From Cribrihabitans_A neustonicus (GTDB lineage Bacteria > Pseudomonadota > Alphaproteobacteria > Rhodobacterales > Rhodobacteraceae): 64,000 nucleotides of DNA. Location of the stretch: assembly GCF_048820895.1 (NCBI RefSeq), contig NZ_JBMERQ010000003.1:124001-188000 (forward strand), written 5' to 3'. This document shows positions 17,003 to 24,727 of this stretch, piece after piece. The position numbers were made by a program, and so were the translations under genes. The notes beneath the pieces were generated by a model. The model did not search any database, had not been told where the DNA came from, and was given only the letters and a program-made list of their open reading frames with translations. How positions within the stretch are numbered: the stretch's first letter is position 1; every line of letters starts with the position of its first letter.

Positions 17003-17577
17003 TCGCTGACCCATGTGGTGATGGCGGAGATGTCGGGGCGGGGGCGCTCCGGCGGGGCGGTGCCTTCGGTGGCGATGTGGATGATGCCGGCGATGCGCTC
17101 GTGCGGGCGGAGCCCGAAGGCGTCGCGGCAGAAGCCCGGATCGTGGCTGGCCCAGCCGGTGAGCCAGTTGGCGCCCCAGCCTGCAGCGTGTGCTGCGTTC
17201 AGCAGCCCCAGGCAGACGGCACCGGCCGAGTAGCTCTGTTCCACCGGCGGCACCTTGGGACTTTCCTTCTGCACCTCCACGACCACTACTGCAAGCTGCC
17301 CGAGGTCGAACTGGCTGCGGCCCTTAGCGATGTCCTCGGGGGATTTGCCGAGCCGCGCGCCGGCCTCGGCAGTGAGATGCGATAGCCGCGCCATCGCGGG
17401 CTTCTCCACCACGATGAAGCGCCAGGGCTCCAGCTTGCCGTGATCGGGCGTGCGTGCGGCGGCGGTCAGGATCGGCAGCAGCTCCTCGCGGCTGGGGGCG
17501 GGCGCGACCAGAGTCTTGGCCGGGCGCGACCGGCGCGTCAGCAGAAAGTCGAGGGCTGCATCGTTGCGTGCGGGCAT
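16999..17577 (-). CDS. Nitroreductase family protein (YdjA-like)
   Basis: 192-residue FMN-dependent oxidoreductase of the nitroreductase superfamily, probably a homodimer using NAD(P)H. The N-terminal LLTRRSRPAKTL is the flavin-phosphate contact region, followed by RTPDHGKLEPWRFIVVE and the GAVCLGLLNAAHAAGWGANW block. The short form without the long helical insertion is like E. coli YdjA. Physiological substrate unknown. It is the first gene of a two-gene unit with the EI24-type membrane gene, overlapping by four bases. Confidence 0.9.
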   Translation of the reverse strand: MPARNDAALDFLLTRRSRPAKTLVAPAPSREELLPILTAAARTPDHGKLEPWRFIVVEKPAMARLSHLTAEAGARLGKSPEDIAKGRSQFDLGQLAVVVVEVQKESPKVPPVEQSYSAGAVCLGLLNAAHAAGWGANWLTGWASHDPGFCRDAFGLRPHERIAGIIHIATEGTAPPERPRPDISAITTWVSE

Positions 17578-18081
17578 ATGTAAAGCCTTTTAACATCGGG
17601 CGCTGCCAATGTCGGCGCCCTGGAGGAAATTTTCAAGGGCCACCCGGCTGCTGAGGCCTTTGCGTGGCCTTAGCGCAGCGGCGGCTGGTATGGGGCCTTG
17701 CTGGCGGCACGGCGGTAGGGCGGTAGGGCGCGGCCGCGGGCTCGGTCCTTTGCGGCCTGCAAGATAGCCGCAAAGGACACACTGTCCATGGCCTTTTCGG
17801 CTTGGCTGCGGCATCCAGGCGGCATGGGAAGAAGAGCGAGTACGAGAGACGTGCCGGACCCTCTCGCGGCTCTGCGTGCCGGGGGTGGAGATTGCGGTGC
17901 GCGCCACGCAGGGCTGCCCGCGATGTAATTACCGGGATGCCGGAAGGGCGGACGACTGCCGTAGCCGCGGCGCCGGAAAACGCCAAGTCCAATGCCACGG
18001 TCCCGCGCCTGCCGGCAGCAGCTATGCGCACTGCGCCTTCCAACCAGGAGCCGCGGCGCGGCGCATCGGCGCGCTGTTTGT
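17578..18081. other. 504-base intergenic region with a large inverted repeat
   Basis: No supported gene: the open frames are Arg/Pro-rich, without ribosome sites. It contains the 11-bp inverted repeat described separately and a duplicated GGCGGTAGG stretch near 17710-17730. It is a candidate location for a small RNA or a lineage-specific intergenic repeat. Confidence 0.45.
17746..17777. repeat. Perfect 11-bp inverted repeat
   Basis: TCCTTTGCGGC and GCCGCAAAGGA separated by 10 bases. It would form a stable stem in RNA from either strand. No T-run follows, so it is not a standard terminator for either flanking gene. Confidence 0.7.
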
Positions 18082-18345
18082 CTATTCCGGCCCGTCCCCG
18101 GCGGCCTCCTTGTCGTCCGCCACCAGCCGGTAGACCCCTTCCGGCAGATCCAGCGCGGCGGCGAGATCACGCACCTGCAGGTGCGAGAGGGTGATCTTCT
18201 GCACAGTACCGGTGCGCGGATCGAACTGTTCCACGGTCACGCATTCGGCAAAGGCGTTAATGGTCACGTCTTCCTCGAGTGGCGGGCCGTTTTCGTCCAC
18301 CAGAGTGATGACCGTCGAGTCGAATTCATGTTCGATGGTAAACAT
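18082..18345 (-). CDS. Small conserved-looking acidic protein of unknown function
   Basis: 87 residues, acidic, starting MFTIEHEFDSTVITLVDENG; predicted as mixed beta strands and a C-terminal helix (HLQVRDLAAALDLP), soluble, no signal peptide. I believe proteins like this occur as hypothetical proteins in related genomes, but cannot name a family. ATG 18345 is preferred, with GGGGA upstream; an in-frame start twelve codons earlier is possible. Divergent from the M48 lipoprotein gene. Confidence 0.65.
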   Translation of the reverse strand: MFTIEHEFDSTVITLVDENGPPLEEDVTINAFAECVTVEQFDPRTGTVQKITLSHLQVRDLAAALDLPEGVYRLVADDKEAAGDGPE

Positions 18346-18495
18346 GTCCCCAGCCTGCCACCGCAGCCAGGGAACTGGCAAGCGTTCTAACCGTTTCCAT
18401 CTATAACTGGTGCTGCGGCGGACTTCCGCCGGAGGGTGATTGAACCTCCCGCCGCAAGCGCAGTATTGTGCCGCGAAACGTCAAGAGGATCCGCC

Positions 18496-19218
18496 ATGCG
18501 CCGTCTCAGCCGTCTTATGTGTTTGCTTGCTTTTACCGTCAGCGCCTGCAACGTCGCGGTGGTGCCGGGACCGCAAACCGTGCCCGCAGGGGCCCAGCCG
18601 CGGGTGCAGGGGATGCCACCGGGCGAGGCCCGCGCCGCCTTTGCCGCGGTGGCGCAGCGGGTGGAGCCGGTGAGCGAGCGGGAATGCCGGGCCCGGACTC
18701 AGGGGCTCAACTGCGATTTTCTGATCCGCATCGACCCGAACCCGAATGCCGCGCCGAACGCCTACCAGAGCCTGGACCGCAACGGGCGGCCGGTGATCAC
18801 CTTTACCCAGCGCATGCTGGCCCAGATCGCCAACCGCGATGAGCTGGCCTTCGTGATGTCGCATGAAGCCGCCCACCACATTCGCGGCCATTTGGCAAGG
18901 CAGCAGCAGAACGCCGTGCTCGGTTCGGTGGTCGGCGCAGGGCTGGCCACGATCGCAGGCGCCAGCGGGCCGCAGGTTACCACAGCCCGCGACCTCGGCG
19001 CTTCGGTCGGTGCACGCCGCTACTCAAAGGGGTACGAGCTGGAGGCGGATGAGCTGGGCACCATCATCACTCACAAGGCGGGTTTCCGTCCCAGCGTGGG
19101 CGTGCTGTTCTTCAACCGGCTGCCGGACCCTGGCGATCGTTTCCTCGGTACTCACCCGGCCAACCCGGACCGGGTACGGGTGGTGCATCAGACGATCCAA
19201 GCCTACGGTCTGAACTGA
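18496..19218 (+). CDS. M48-family zinc metalloprotease, lipoprotein
   Basis: 240 residues. An N-terminal signal with lipobox ending at Cys18 (FTVSAC) makes it a membrane-anchored periplasmic lipoprotein. The zinc motif HEAAH is at residues 123-127 (VMSHEAAHHIRGH), with the third ligand Glu in ELEADELG about 55 residues later, as in the M48 family (BepA/LoiP type). Such proteases handle misfolded outer-membrane proteins; substrate inferred only. Ribosome site AAGAGGA. The IMPACT-family gene starts three bases after its stop, so the two share a transcript. Confidence 0.92.
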   Translation: MRRLSRLMCLLAFTVSACNVAVVPGPQTVPAGAQPRVQGMPPGEARAAFAAVAQRVEPVSERECRARTQGLNCDFLIRIDPNPNAAPNAYQSLDRNGRPVITFTQRMLAQIANRDELAFVMSHEAAHHIRGHLARQQQNAVLGSVVGAGLATIAGASGPQVTTARDLGASVGARRYSKGYELEADELGTIITHKAGFRPSVGVLFFNRLPDPGDRFLGTHPANPDRVRVVHQTIQAYGLN

Positions 19219-19220
19219 GC

Positions 19221-19637
19221 GTGGCGGCAGTGCCCGGTGTCAGCCCGAACCCGAATCCCGGCGGGACACCGGCGCTGATCCGGTTGGGTGTGGTGCTAAG
19301 CGACAGGGGTTCGCGCTATGCCGTGACCGGCGCGCGGGTCACCTCGCGCGGGGATGTGGACGCGGTTCTGGCAGAGCTCAAGACCGAACGGGCCTACGCC
19401 AAGGCGACCCATAACACCTGGGCTGCGATGCTGCCAACGGGCGCGCTCAAGGCCGATGACGGAGAGAGCGGCGCAGGCATGGTCATCTTGCGCATGATGG
19501 AGCGCGAGGGGCTGAAAGACCACGTCATTGTCGTAACACGCTGGTATGGCGGCAAGAAACTGGGCGGCGACCGTTTCCGCCGCGTGCAGGACGCGGTCCG
19601 CGCCTATTTCGATCACCTCGCCCGGCAGAGTGATTAA
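19221..19637 (+). CDS. IMPACT/YigZ family protein
   Basis: 138 residues, GTG start two bases after the M48 gene's stop. Contains the family core with ATHNTWAAML, ADDGESGAGMVILRMMER, VIVVTRWYGGKKLGGDRF. The YigZ/IMPACT (UPF0029) fold resembles ribosome-associated domains; bacterial members have no settled function. This copy is shorter than E. coli YigZ (about 200 residues) because it lacks the C-terminal ferredoxin-like domain. No membrane or export signal. Confidence 0.85.
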   Translation: MAAVPGVSPNPNPGGTPALIRLGVVLSDRGSRYAVTGARVTSRGDVDAVLAELKTERAYAKATHNTWAAMLPTGALKADDGESGAGMVILRMMEREGLKDHVIVVTRWYGGKKLGGDRFRRVQDAVRAYFDHLARQSD

Positions 19638-19647
19638 TCGGCTTACT

Positions 19648-19661
19648 TTGACCTGGGTCAA
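19648..19661 (+). promoter_or_regulatory. FNR/CRP-type box (FnrL-like)
   Basis: TTGAC-CTGG-GTCAA, a perfect palindrome matching the FNR/DNR site pattern used by FnrL and NnrR/Dnr proteins in Rhodobacterales. It lies 62 bases upstream of the first DUF6455 gene and just after the IMPACT gene, so it probably controls the DUF6455 cluster in response to low oxygen or nitric oxide. Confidence 0.65.
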
Positions 19662-19723
19662 ATCCCCTCCCGCAGCGCTCGTCTAAGGTGCAGCGGAAAT
19701 GAAAGAAATGGGGGATAGCGCTG

Positions 19724-19999
19724 ATGGAATCGTCCAAGCTCAAAAAGCATGCAGGTCTGTTCGACCGGATGGCCTGCGCCCAGGGGCTCGACCTGCAGGA
19801 GGAGGCCATTGCAGGCCGCCTGCCGTTTGACGAGATCGCTGAGGCCGTGCTGCGGTGCAGCCGCTGCGGCGCCGAAGGCGCATGCCGCAAATGGCTGTCG
19901 GGCGCTGCGGATCAGAGGACGCGCCGGAACGGGGCCAAGGCGCCCGATTTCTGCCGCAACCGAGATCTGCTGGCTTACCTGAACGAAATGCGGGGCTGA
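19724..19999 (+). CDS. DUF6455 family protein
   Basis: 91 residues, starts MESSKLKKHAGLFDRMACAQ. Carries four Cys in the pattern CSRCGAEGAC plus a later FCRN, typical of this small roseobacterial family and suggestive of a metal or Fe-S site. No membrane segment. First gene after the FNR-type box; the next start is 30 bases after its stop. Function unknown. The family name is from memory of similar small Cys-rich proteins and should be confirmed by profile search. Confidence 0.75.
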   Translation: MESSKLKKHAGLFDRMACAQGLDLQEEAIAGRLPFDEIAEAVLRCSRCGAEGACRKWLSGAADQRTRRNGAKAPDFCRNRDLLAYLNEMRG

Positions 20000-20029
20000 C
20001 CCGCCGTCCCAATAGAGAGGAGAGTGCCG

Positions 20030-20164
20030 ATGCAGTCCGTGGACGCACCGCGTCGCCGTGTGAAACAGCTTGCCCCGATAGAACTGGCTTTCGGCGGTGC
20101 CATTGCGATCCTTGGCCACCGCAGCGTCACCGTGCCTGTGGCGCTCGCCTGGGGGCGGTTTTGA
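20030..20164 (+). CDS. 44-residue protein with one hydrophobic segment
   Basis: Short frame starting MQSVDAPRRRVKQLAPIEL, followed by a hydrophobic stretch (AFGGAIAILG, then VTVPVALAW). A strong ribosome site (GAGAGGAG) lies 8 bases upstream. Its stop TGA overlaps the TTG start of the next gene. Either it is a small membrane peptide co-expressed with two DUF6455 proteins, or it is the N-terminal anchor of the second one, separated by a one-base frameshift: adding one T to the TTTT run gives a continuous membrane-anchored DUF6455 protein. Sequence alone does not decide. Confidence 0.5.
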   Translation: MQSVDAPRRRVKQLAPIELAFGGAIAILGHRSVTVPVALAWGRF

Positions 20165-20451
20165 AGGACCTCGCGCAGACAGGCGCGGCCCAAACCGGTG
20201 CGCCGCTTGGCAGCATCTTCCGCCACCTCTGGCTGCTGAAGGCGGTGGCCGACTCGGCAGGCGTCGACCTCGGCGCTGCGCTGAAGGACGGGCGGCTGAA
20301 CGGCCTGGACTATGCCCGGATGGTCACCTCCTGCCGTGGTGCAGGCTGCAGCAACAGTTGCGCGCTGTGGCTGTCGTCCGGGCAGGGCGGAAACGGAGCG
20401 GTTCCGGCGTTCTGCCCCAGCGCGGAGCTGTTGGAAAGATTGAAGCCCTGA
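20161..20451 (+). CDS. Second DUF6455 family protein, TTG start
   Basis: 96 residues from TTG 20161. Core SIFRHLWLLKAVADSAGVDL, YARMVTSCRGAGCSNSCALW and the C-terminal AFCPSAELLERL give five cysteines (CRGAGCSNSC plus one) as expected for DUF6455. No ATG or GTG exists upstream in frame before the preceding gene, so the start is the TTG that overlaps that gene's stop (TTGA), or the frame is fused to it by a frameshift. Third member of the presumed FnrL-controlled cluster. Confidence 0.65.
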   Translation: MKDLAQTGAAQTGAPLGSIFRHLWLLKAVADSAGVDLGAALKDGRLNGLDYARMVTSCRGAGCSNSCALWLSSGQGGNGAVPAFCPSAELLERLKP

Positions 20452-20482
20452 GCCGTGCGGCCTCTCACGTCTGGCTGGCCGG

Positions 20483-20725
20483 TCAAAGCCGGGCGTGGGT
20501 ACCGTCGCAAAACGGCCGGTTACCGGTCTGCTTGCAGCCGCAGAAGAACACCTTGCCGTCCTTTTCCGCCTTGTATTTCACCGGCTCCAGCCCGCTATCC
20601 TTGTGCGAGCCATCACAGAACGGCTGCCGGTTCGACCTCCCGCAGGCGCACCAGAAGTAGGTCTTCCCGGCGGTGACCTCGACCGGGTAGGGGGCTTTCT
20701 GGGCAATTTTTGCGTCTGCGCTCAT
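20483..20725 (-). CDS. CDGSH iron-sulfur domain protein
   Basis: 80 residues with two CDGSH-type 2Fe-2S motifs: CACGRSNRQPFCDGSH and CGCKQTGNRPFCDGTH, each binding a cluster through three Cys and one His. This tandem architecture resembles MiNT/CISD3-type proteins. Soluble, no signal. Start ATG 20725 (MSADAKIAQKAPYPVEV) is typical; upstream in-frame sequence overlaps other elements. Likely an electron- or cluster-transfer protein; partner unknown. Convergent with the DUF6455 cluster. Confidence 0.93.
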   Translation of the reverse strand: MSADAKIAQKAPYPVEVTAGKTYFWCACGRSNRQPFCDGSHKDSGLEPVKYKAEKDGKVFFCGCKQTGNRPFCDGTHARL

Positions 20726-20798
20726 GTTTCCGGCTGCTTCCTGTTTGGAGGGGTTAGACAGAAGGTAGCAGGATCGGGGCACGGGGGTAGGAGCGGAA

Positions 20799-20826
20799 GG
20801 CAAAATGCCCGCGCAAATGCGCGGGC
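20799..20826 (-). terminator. rimO terminator
   Basis: Stem GCCCGCGC/GCGCGGGC with loop ATTT on the minus strand, followed by ATTTTGCC; about 40 bases past the rimO stop. Confidence 0.8.
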
Positions 20827-20868
20827 CCATTTAAACCGCTAAACTGCTCCGCCGGAAGGGCGCACCGG

Positions 20869-22275
20869 TCAGCCCGGCAGGCGCCCCCACAGATCGTATT
20901 CCCCGGCCTCATCCACCTCGACCGTCACCAGCTGGCCAACTTCGAGCCTTTCGGTGTTCTCGTCGATGAACAGGTTGCCGTCGATCTCCGGCGCGTCGGC
21001 CTTGGTGCGGCAGGTGGCGATGCCGTCCTCGTCGATGTCGTCCACGATGACCTGCATGGTCTGGCCGACTTTTTCTTGCAGCTTGGCTTCGGAGACCGCC
21101 TGCGCCTTCTCCATAAACCGCTCCCAGCGCTCCTGCTTCACCTCTTCCGGCACATGGTCCGGCAGATCGTTGGAGCGCGCGCCATCGACGTTCTCGTATT
21201 TGAAGCAGCCGACCCGGTCGAGCTGCGCCTCGTCCATCCAATCGAGCAGGTGCTGGAACTCGGCCTCGGTCTCGCCCGGGTAGCCGACGATGAAGGTGGA
21301 GCGCAGGGTGATTTCCGGGCAGGTCTCGCGCCACGCGCGGATCTCGTCCAGCGTCTTGGCCGCCGCCGCCGGGCGCGCCATGCGCTTCAGCACATCCGGG
21401 TGGGCGTGCTGGAATGGGATGTCCAGATAAGGCAGCAGCGCATTGTCGGGGTCCGCCATCAGCGGGATCAGCTCGCGCACATGCGGATAGGGGTAGACAT
21501 AGTGCAGCCGCACCCACAGCTGATCCGCAGGTGCCAGCCTGCCCAGCTCGCGGGAGAGGTCCTGGATATGGCTGCGCACCTCGGCGTCCTTCCAGGGATG
21601 CGTCGAGTACTTCCGGTCCAACCCATATGCGGAGGTGTCCTGCGAAATCACCAGCAGTTCGCGCACGCCCGCATCCACGAGCTTTTCTGCCTCGCGCAGC
21701 ACCGCGTGGGCGGGGCGGGAGGCCAGCTTGCCGCGCATGTCCGGGATGATGCAGAACTTGCACTTGTGGTTGCAGCCTTCGGAGATCTTCAGATAGCTGA
21801 AGTGCCGCGGCGTGAGCTTTACTCCAGCCTCCGGCAGCAGGTCCACAAAGGGGTTCGGCGCGGGCGGCACCGCGGCATGCACCGCGTCCAGAACCTGCTC
21901 GTACTGATGCGGGCCAGTCACGGCGAGGATGCGCGGGTGATGCTCGCGGATGTAATCCGGCTCGGCGCCGAGACAGCCGGTCACGATCACCTTGCCGTTC
22001 TCCTTCAGCGCTTCGCCGATCGCCTCCAGGCTTTCAGCCTTGGCTGAATCCAGAAATCCACAGGTGTTCACGATCACCGCATCGGCACCCGCATAGTCCG
22101 GGGAGACGCCATAGCCCTCGGCCCGGAGCCGCGTGAGAATGCGCTCGCTGTCGACCAGCGCCTTGGGACAGCCGAGTGAGACCATGCCAAGCGTGGGCTG
22201 GCCTGCACGGGGCGCGTCGCCGAGCTGCGGTTTCGGGGCAAGGTCGGGGCGGAGATCTGGCGGATTGCTGGTCAT
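20869..22275 (-). CDS. rimO: Ribosomal protein S12 methylthiotransferase
   Basis: Radical-SAM enzyme that methylthiolates the conserved Asp of ribosomal protein S12. 468 residues. Domain order: N-terminal MTTase domain with three cluster Cys (MVSLGCPKA, VNTCGFLDSAK, VTGCLG), radical SAM domain with CxxxCxxC (EGCNHKCKFCIIP), C-terminal TRAM domain. RimO rather than MiaB is indicated by GCPKALVDSE and the C-terminal sequence. Start ATG 22275 (MTSNPPDLRP). Single-gene unit with its own terminator, divergent from the AsmA gene. Confidence 0.96.
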   Translation of the reverse strand: MTSNPPDLRPDLAPKPQLGDAPRAGQPTLGMVSLGCPKALVDSERILTRLRAEGYGVSPDYAGADAVIVNTCGFLDSAKAESLEAIGEALKENGKVIVTGCLGAEPDYIREHHPRILAVTGPHQYEQVLDAVHAAVPPAPNPFVDLLPEAGVKLTPRHFSYLKISEGCNHKCKFCIIPDMRGKLASRPAHAVLREAEKLVDAGVRELLVISQDTSAYGLDRKYSTHPWKDAEVRSHIQDLSRELGRLAPADQLWVRLHYVYPYPHVRELIPLMADPDNALLPYLDIPFQHAHPDVLKRMARPAAAAKTLDEIRAWRETCPEITLRSTFIVGYPGETEAEFQHLLDWMDEAQLDRVGCFKYENVDGARSNDLPDHVPEEVKQERWERFMEKAQAVSEAKLQEKVGQTMQVIVDDIDEDGIATCRTKADAPEIDGNLFIDENTERLEVGQLVTVEVDEAGEYDLWGRLPG

Positions 22276-22472
22276 GCGCGCGCATATAGCGTGGCGCCGG
22301 GCGTTTGGGAATGGAGGATTCACGCCGCGCAACGCCGCTTTGCGCTCTGCAGGAGGCTGCTGGCGGCATTCCGCGGAGTCGTAAGCCTATCGCGCATTGC
22401 ACCCGCTTTCCCAGCCGGTAAGCTGGCGGGAAGTTCCCCGGGGAACAGGGGGAGGAAAAGAGGAGCGGGCTG

Positions 22473-24506
22473 ATGAAGCTGACAATCCGGGTCATCGTTG
22501 CGGTGCTGCTGACCGCGGCCCTTCTGGCCGGGCTGGTGCTCTTGCTGCCGGGCGAGCGAATCGCGCAACTGGCAGCCGCACGGCTCGAGGCGCAGACCGG
22601 TCGCAAGCTGACTTTCGGCGGAGATGTTGAACTGTCCTTCTGGCCCGCCCTTGGCATTAAGGCCGATGCGGTGAGCCTCTCGAATGCCGAGTGGGCGGGG
22701 CCCGAGCCCTTCCTGCGGGCCGAGCGGCTGACCATCGCGATGGAGCCCGCGGCGCTCCTGCGCGGCGACGTGCGGATCACCGGCCTTTCGGCGGTGCTGC
22801 CGCATCTGAACCTGGAGACCCGCGAGGACGGCACTGGCAACTGGCAATTCGGCTCTTCCCCCGGGCGGGCCGCCGAGCCGGACGCGGATGCAGGCAGCGC
22901 CGCCCGGCCGGTGCTGATCAAGAACATGGAGCTGACCGGCGCCTCCCTGCGCTATGCCGCGCACGGCGAACAACCGGTCACGGTGGAGAACATCGACCTG
23001 TCGCTCAGCTGGCCCAGCCGGGCGGAGGCGGCGGACCTGCGCGTCACCCTGCGCCCGGCCGGAACGCCGGTTGGCGTGCGGGCAGAAGTACAGGAATTTA
23101 CCCGTTTCCTCGGCGGGGCAACCGCGCCGCTCGACGCAACGCTGACCGCGCCCGGCGGAACCCTGCGCTTCTTCGGCACCGCCGCCACCGGCGGCGCCGC
23201 GCAGGGTCGGCTGGTGGCCGGCACGCGGGACTCGGTTGCCTTTTTGCGCGCCCTTGGCGTGCCGGCGGCCAAGCTGCCCGAGGGGGTCTCCCTGCCGGTT
23301 TCGCTCTCGGCAGAGGCTTCGCTGGAAAGCGGCGGGCGGCTGGCTCTGCGGGACCTGCAATCCGAGGTCGCGGGCAACCGGCTGGCCGGCGCCGCCGACG
23401 TCCAGCCCGGCGCGGTGCCGCGCATCACCGCGCAGCTGACCGGCGGCAAGCTGGATGTCTCCGACCTGCTCGTCCATCTGACCGGGCAGGGCGGGGAACC
23501 GGGTGCGGCACCGTCCGCCCCAGCCGCCGGGATGGCGCAGGGCTGGCCCGAGACCCCGATCGATGCGGGGTTCCTGGCGCTGGCAGACGGCACCCTCGAT
23601 CTCAGCTTCGAAAGCCTCGACACCGGCGATCTGACGCTTGGCGCGAGCCGCCTCACCCTCACCAACGAGCGCTCCCGCGCGGTGCTGCAATTGCAACCGG
23701 CCGCGGCCTTCGGCGGCAGCCTGCAGGGCCAGCTCGTGCTCAACAACCGCAGCGGCCTGTCGGTGGGCGGCGACCTCGCCTTTGACAGCATCCGTCTGGA
23801 ACGCGCGCTGGGCGAGTTGATCGGGTTTGCAAAACTCAACAGCCTGGCGGACGGCGAGCTGGAGTTCCTGGGCAGCGGCGCGTCGGTGGCGGAGATCATG
23901 CACTCGCTCAGCGGCAAGGGGCGGGTATCGGCTGGCAGGGGTTTCTTCACCGGCTTCGATCTGGAGGAGCTGATGCGCAGCGGCCGCGGCAATGGCGGCA
24001 GCACGGTCTTCGACAGCCTGGGCGCCAGCTTCACGGTCAGGGAGGGCGTGCTGCGCAATTCGGACCTCCTGATGCGGCTTAAGCAGCTCTCCATCGCCGG
24101 GGAGGGGCAGGTGGGTCTCGGCGCGCGAACCCTCGACTATACCTTCACCCCGGCGCTGGAGCGGGACGGCGCACGGCTGTTCTCCATACCGGTCCGCGTC
24201 ACTGGCTCCTGGGAGGACCCGGAGATCCGCCCGGACCTCTCCCGCGCGGCGGAGCCGGAGATCGATGCTCTGAAGGACGTTCTCAAGGACAAGGCCAAGG
24301 ACAAACTGCGCGAAAAGCTGAAGGAGGAACTGGGCCTCGAGCTCCCGCCACGCACGGTTCCCGCTCCTTCCGAAGCACCGCTGGCGGCCCCCGATCAGCC
24401 CCCGGCCGCCGCCGCACCCCCTGCGCAGGATCTGAATGAGATACTGAAGGAACGGATCGAGCAGGAGGCGCGGGAACAGCTGAAGCGTCTGCTGGGCGGA
24501 AACTGA
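22473..24506 (+). CDS. AsmA family protein
   Basis: 677 residues. A single N-terminal membrane helix (VIVAVLLTAALLAGLVLLL) is followed by a large periplasmic beta-rich body, as in AsmA/YhdP bridge proteins thought to move lipids between inner and outer membranes. Family cues are QTGRKLTFGGDVELSFWP and LGIKADAVSLSNAEW near the start, and a C-terminal AsmA domain with SGKGRVSAGRGFFTGFDLEE and GARTLDYTFTPAL. The tail is Lys/Glu-rich and Pro/Ala-rich. Ribosome site GGGGGAGG. Monocistronic. Confidence 0.88.
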   Translation: MKLTIRVIVAVLLTAALLAGLVLLLPGERIAQLAAARLEAQTGRKLTFGGDVELSFWPALGIKADAVSLSNAEWAGPEPFLRAERLTIAMEPAALLRGDVRITGLSAVLPHLNLETREDGTGNWQFGSSPGRAAEPDADAGSAARPVLIKNMELTGASLRYAAHGEQPVTVENIDLSLSWPSRAEAADLRVTLRPAGTPVGVRAEVQEFTRFLGGATAPLDATLTAPGGTLRFFGTAATGGAAQGRLVAGTRDSVAFLRALGVPAAKLPEGVSLPVSLSAEASLESGGRLALRDLQSEVAGNRLAGAADVQPGAVPRITAQLTGGKLDVSDLLVHLTGQGGEPGAAPSAPAAGMAQGWPETPIDAGFLALADGTLDLSFESLDTGDLTLGASRLTLTNERSRAVLQLQPAAAFGGSLQGQLVLNNRSGLSVGGDLAFDSIRLERALGELIGFAKLNSLADGELEFLGSGASVAEIMHSLSGKGRVSAGRGFFTGFDLEELMRSGRGNGGSTVFDSLGASFTVREGVLRNSDLLMRLKQLSIAGEGQVGLGARTLDYTFTPALERDGARLFSIPVRVTGSWEDPEIRPDLSRAAEPEIDALKDVLKDKAKDKLREKLKEELGLELPPRTVPAPSEAPLAAPDQPPAAAAPPAQDLNEILKERIEQEAREQLKRLLGGN

Positions 24507-24654
24507 CTCCCGCCATGACACTTCCAAGCCCGTAGCCATAGCAGGGAGGCAAAGGACCCCGGGTTCTGCCGAGCGTATCCTTGGCGCGGCCGCTGCCGCC
24601 CCACGCTGGATGGCGCGCATGTAAGGGCGGCACTGGCGCCGTATCGCTTCCCGG

Positions 24655-24684
24655 AAAAATGAAGCGCCCGCCAAAGGCGGGCGC
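24655..24684 (-). terminator. Terminator of the capsule/KDO operon
   Basis: Perfect 9-bp stem GCGCCCGCC/GGCGGGCGC with loop TTT, followed on the minus strand by TTCATTTTT, 44 bases past the hexomutase stop. Confidence 0.85.
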
Positions 24685-24727
24685 GGATCGCTTGCGTGAG
24701 CAGGCGAAAAACCTCATGAGGAGCGGA

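Noticed and set aside
20726..20760. Signal-recognition-particle RNA core suggested by GGAAGCAGCC
   Set aside because: Only the short GGAAGCAGCC string is shared; the flanking stem of the 4.5S core is missing.
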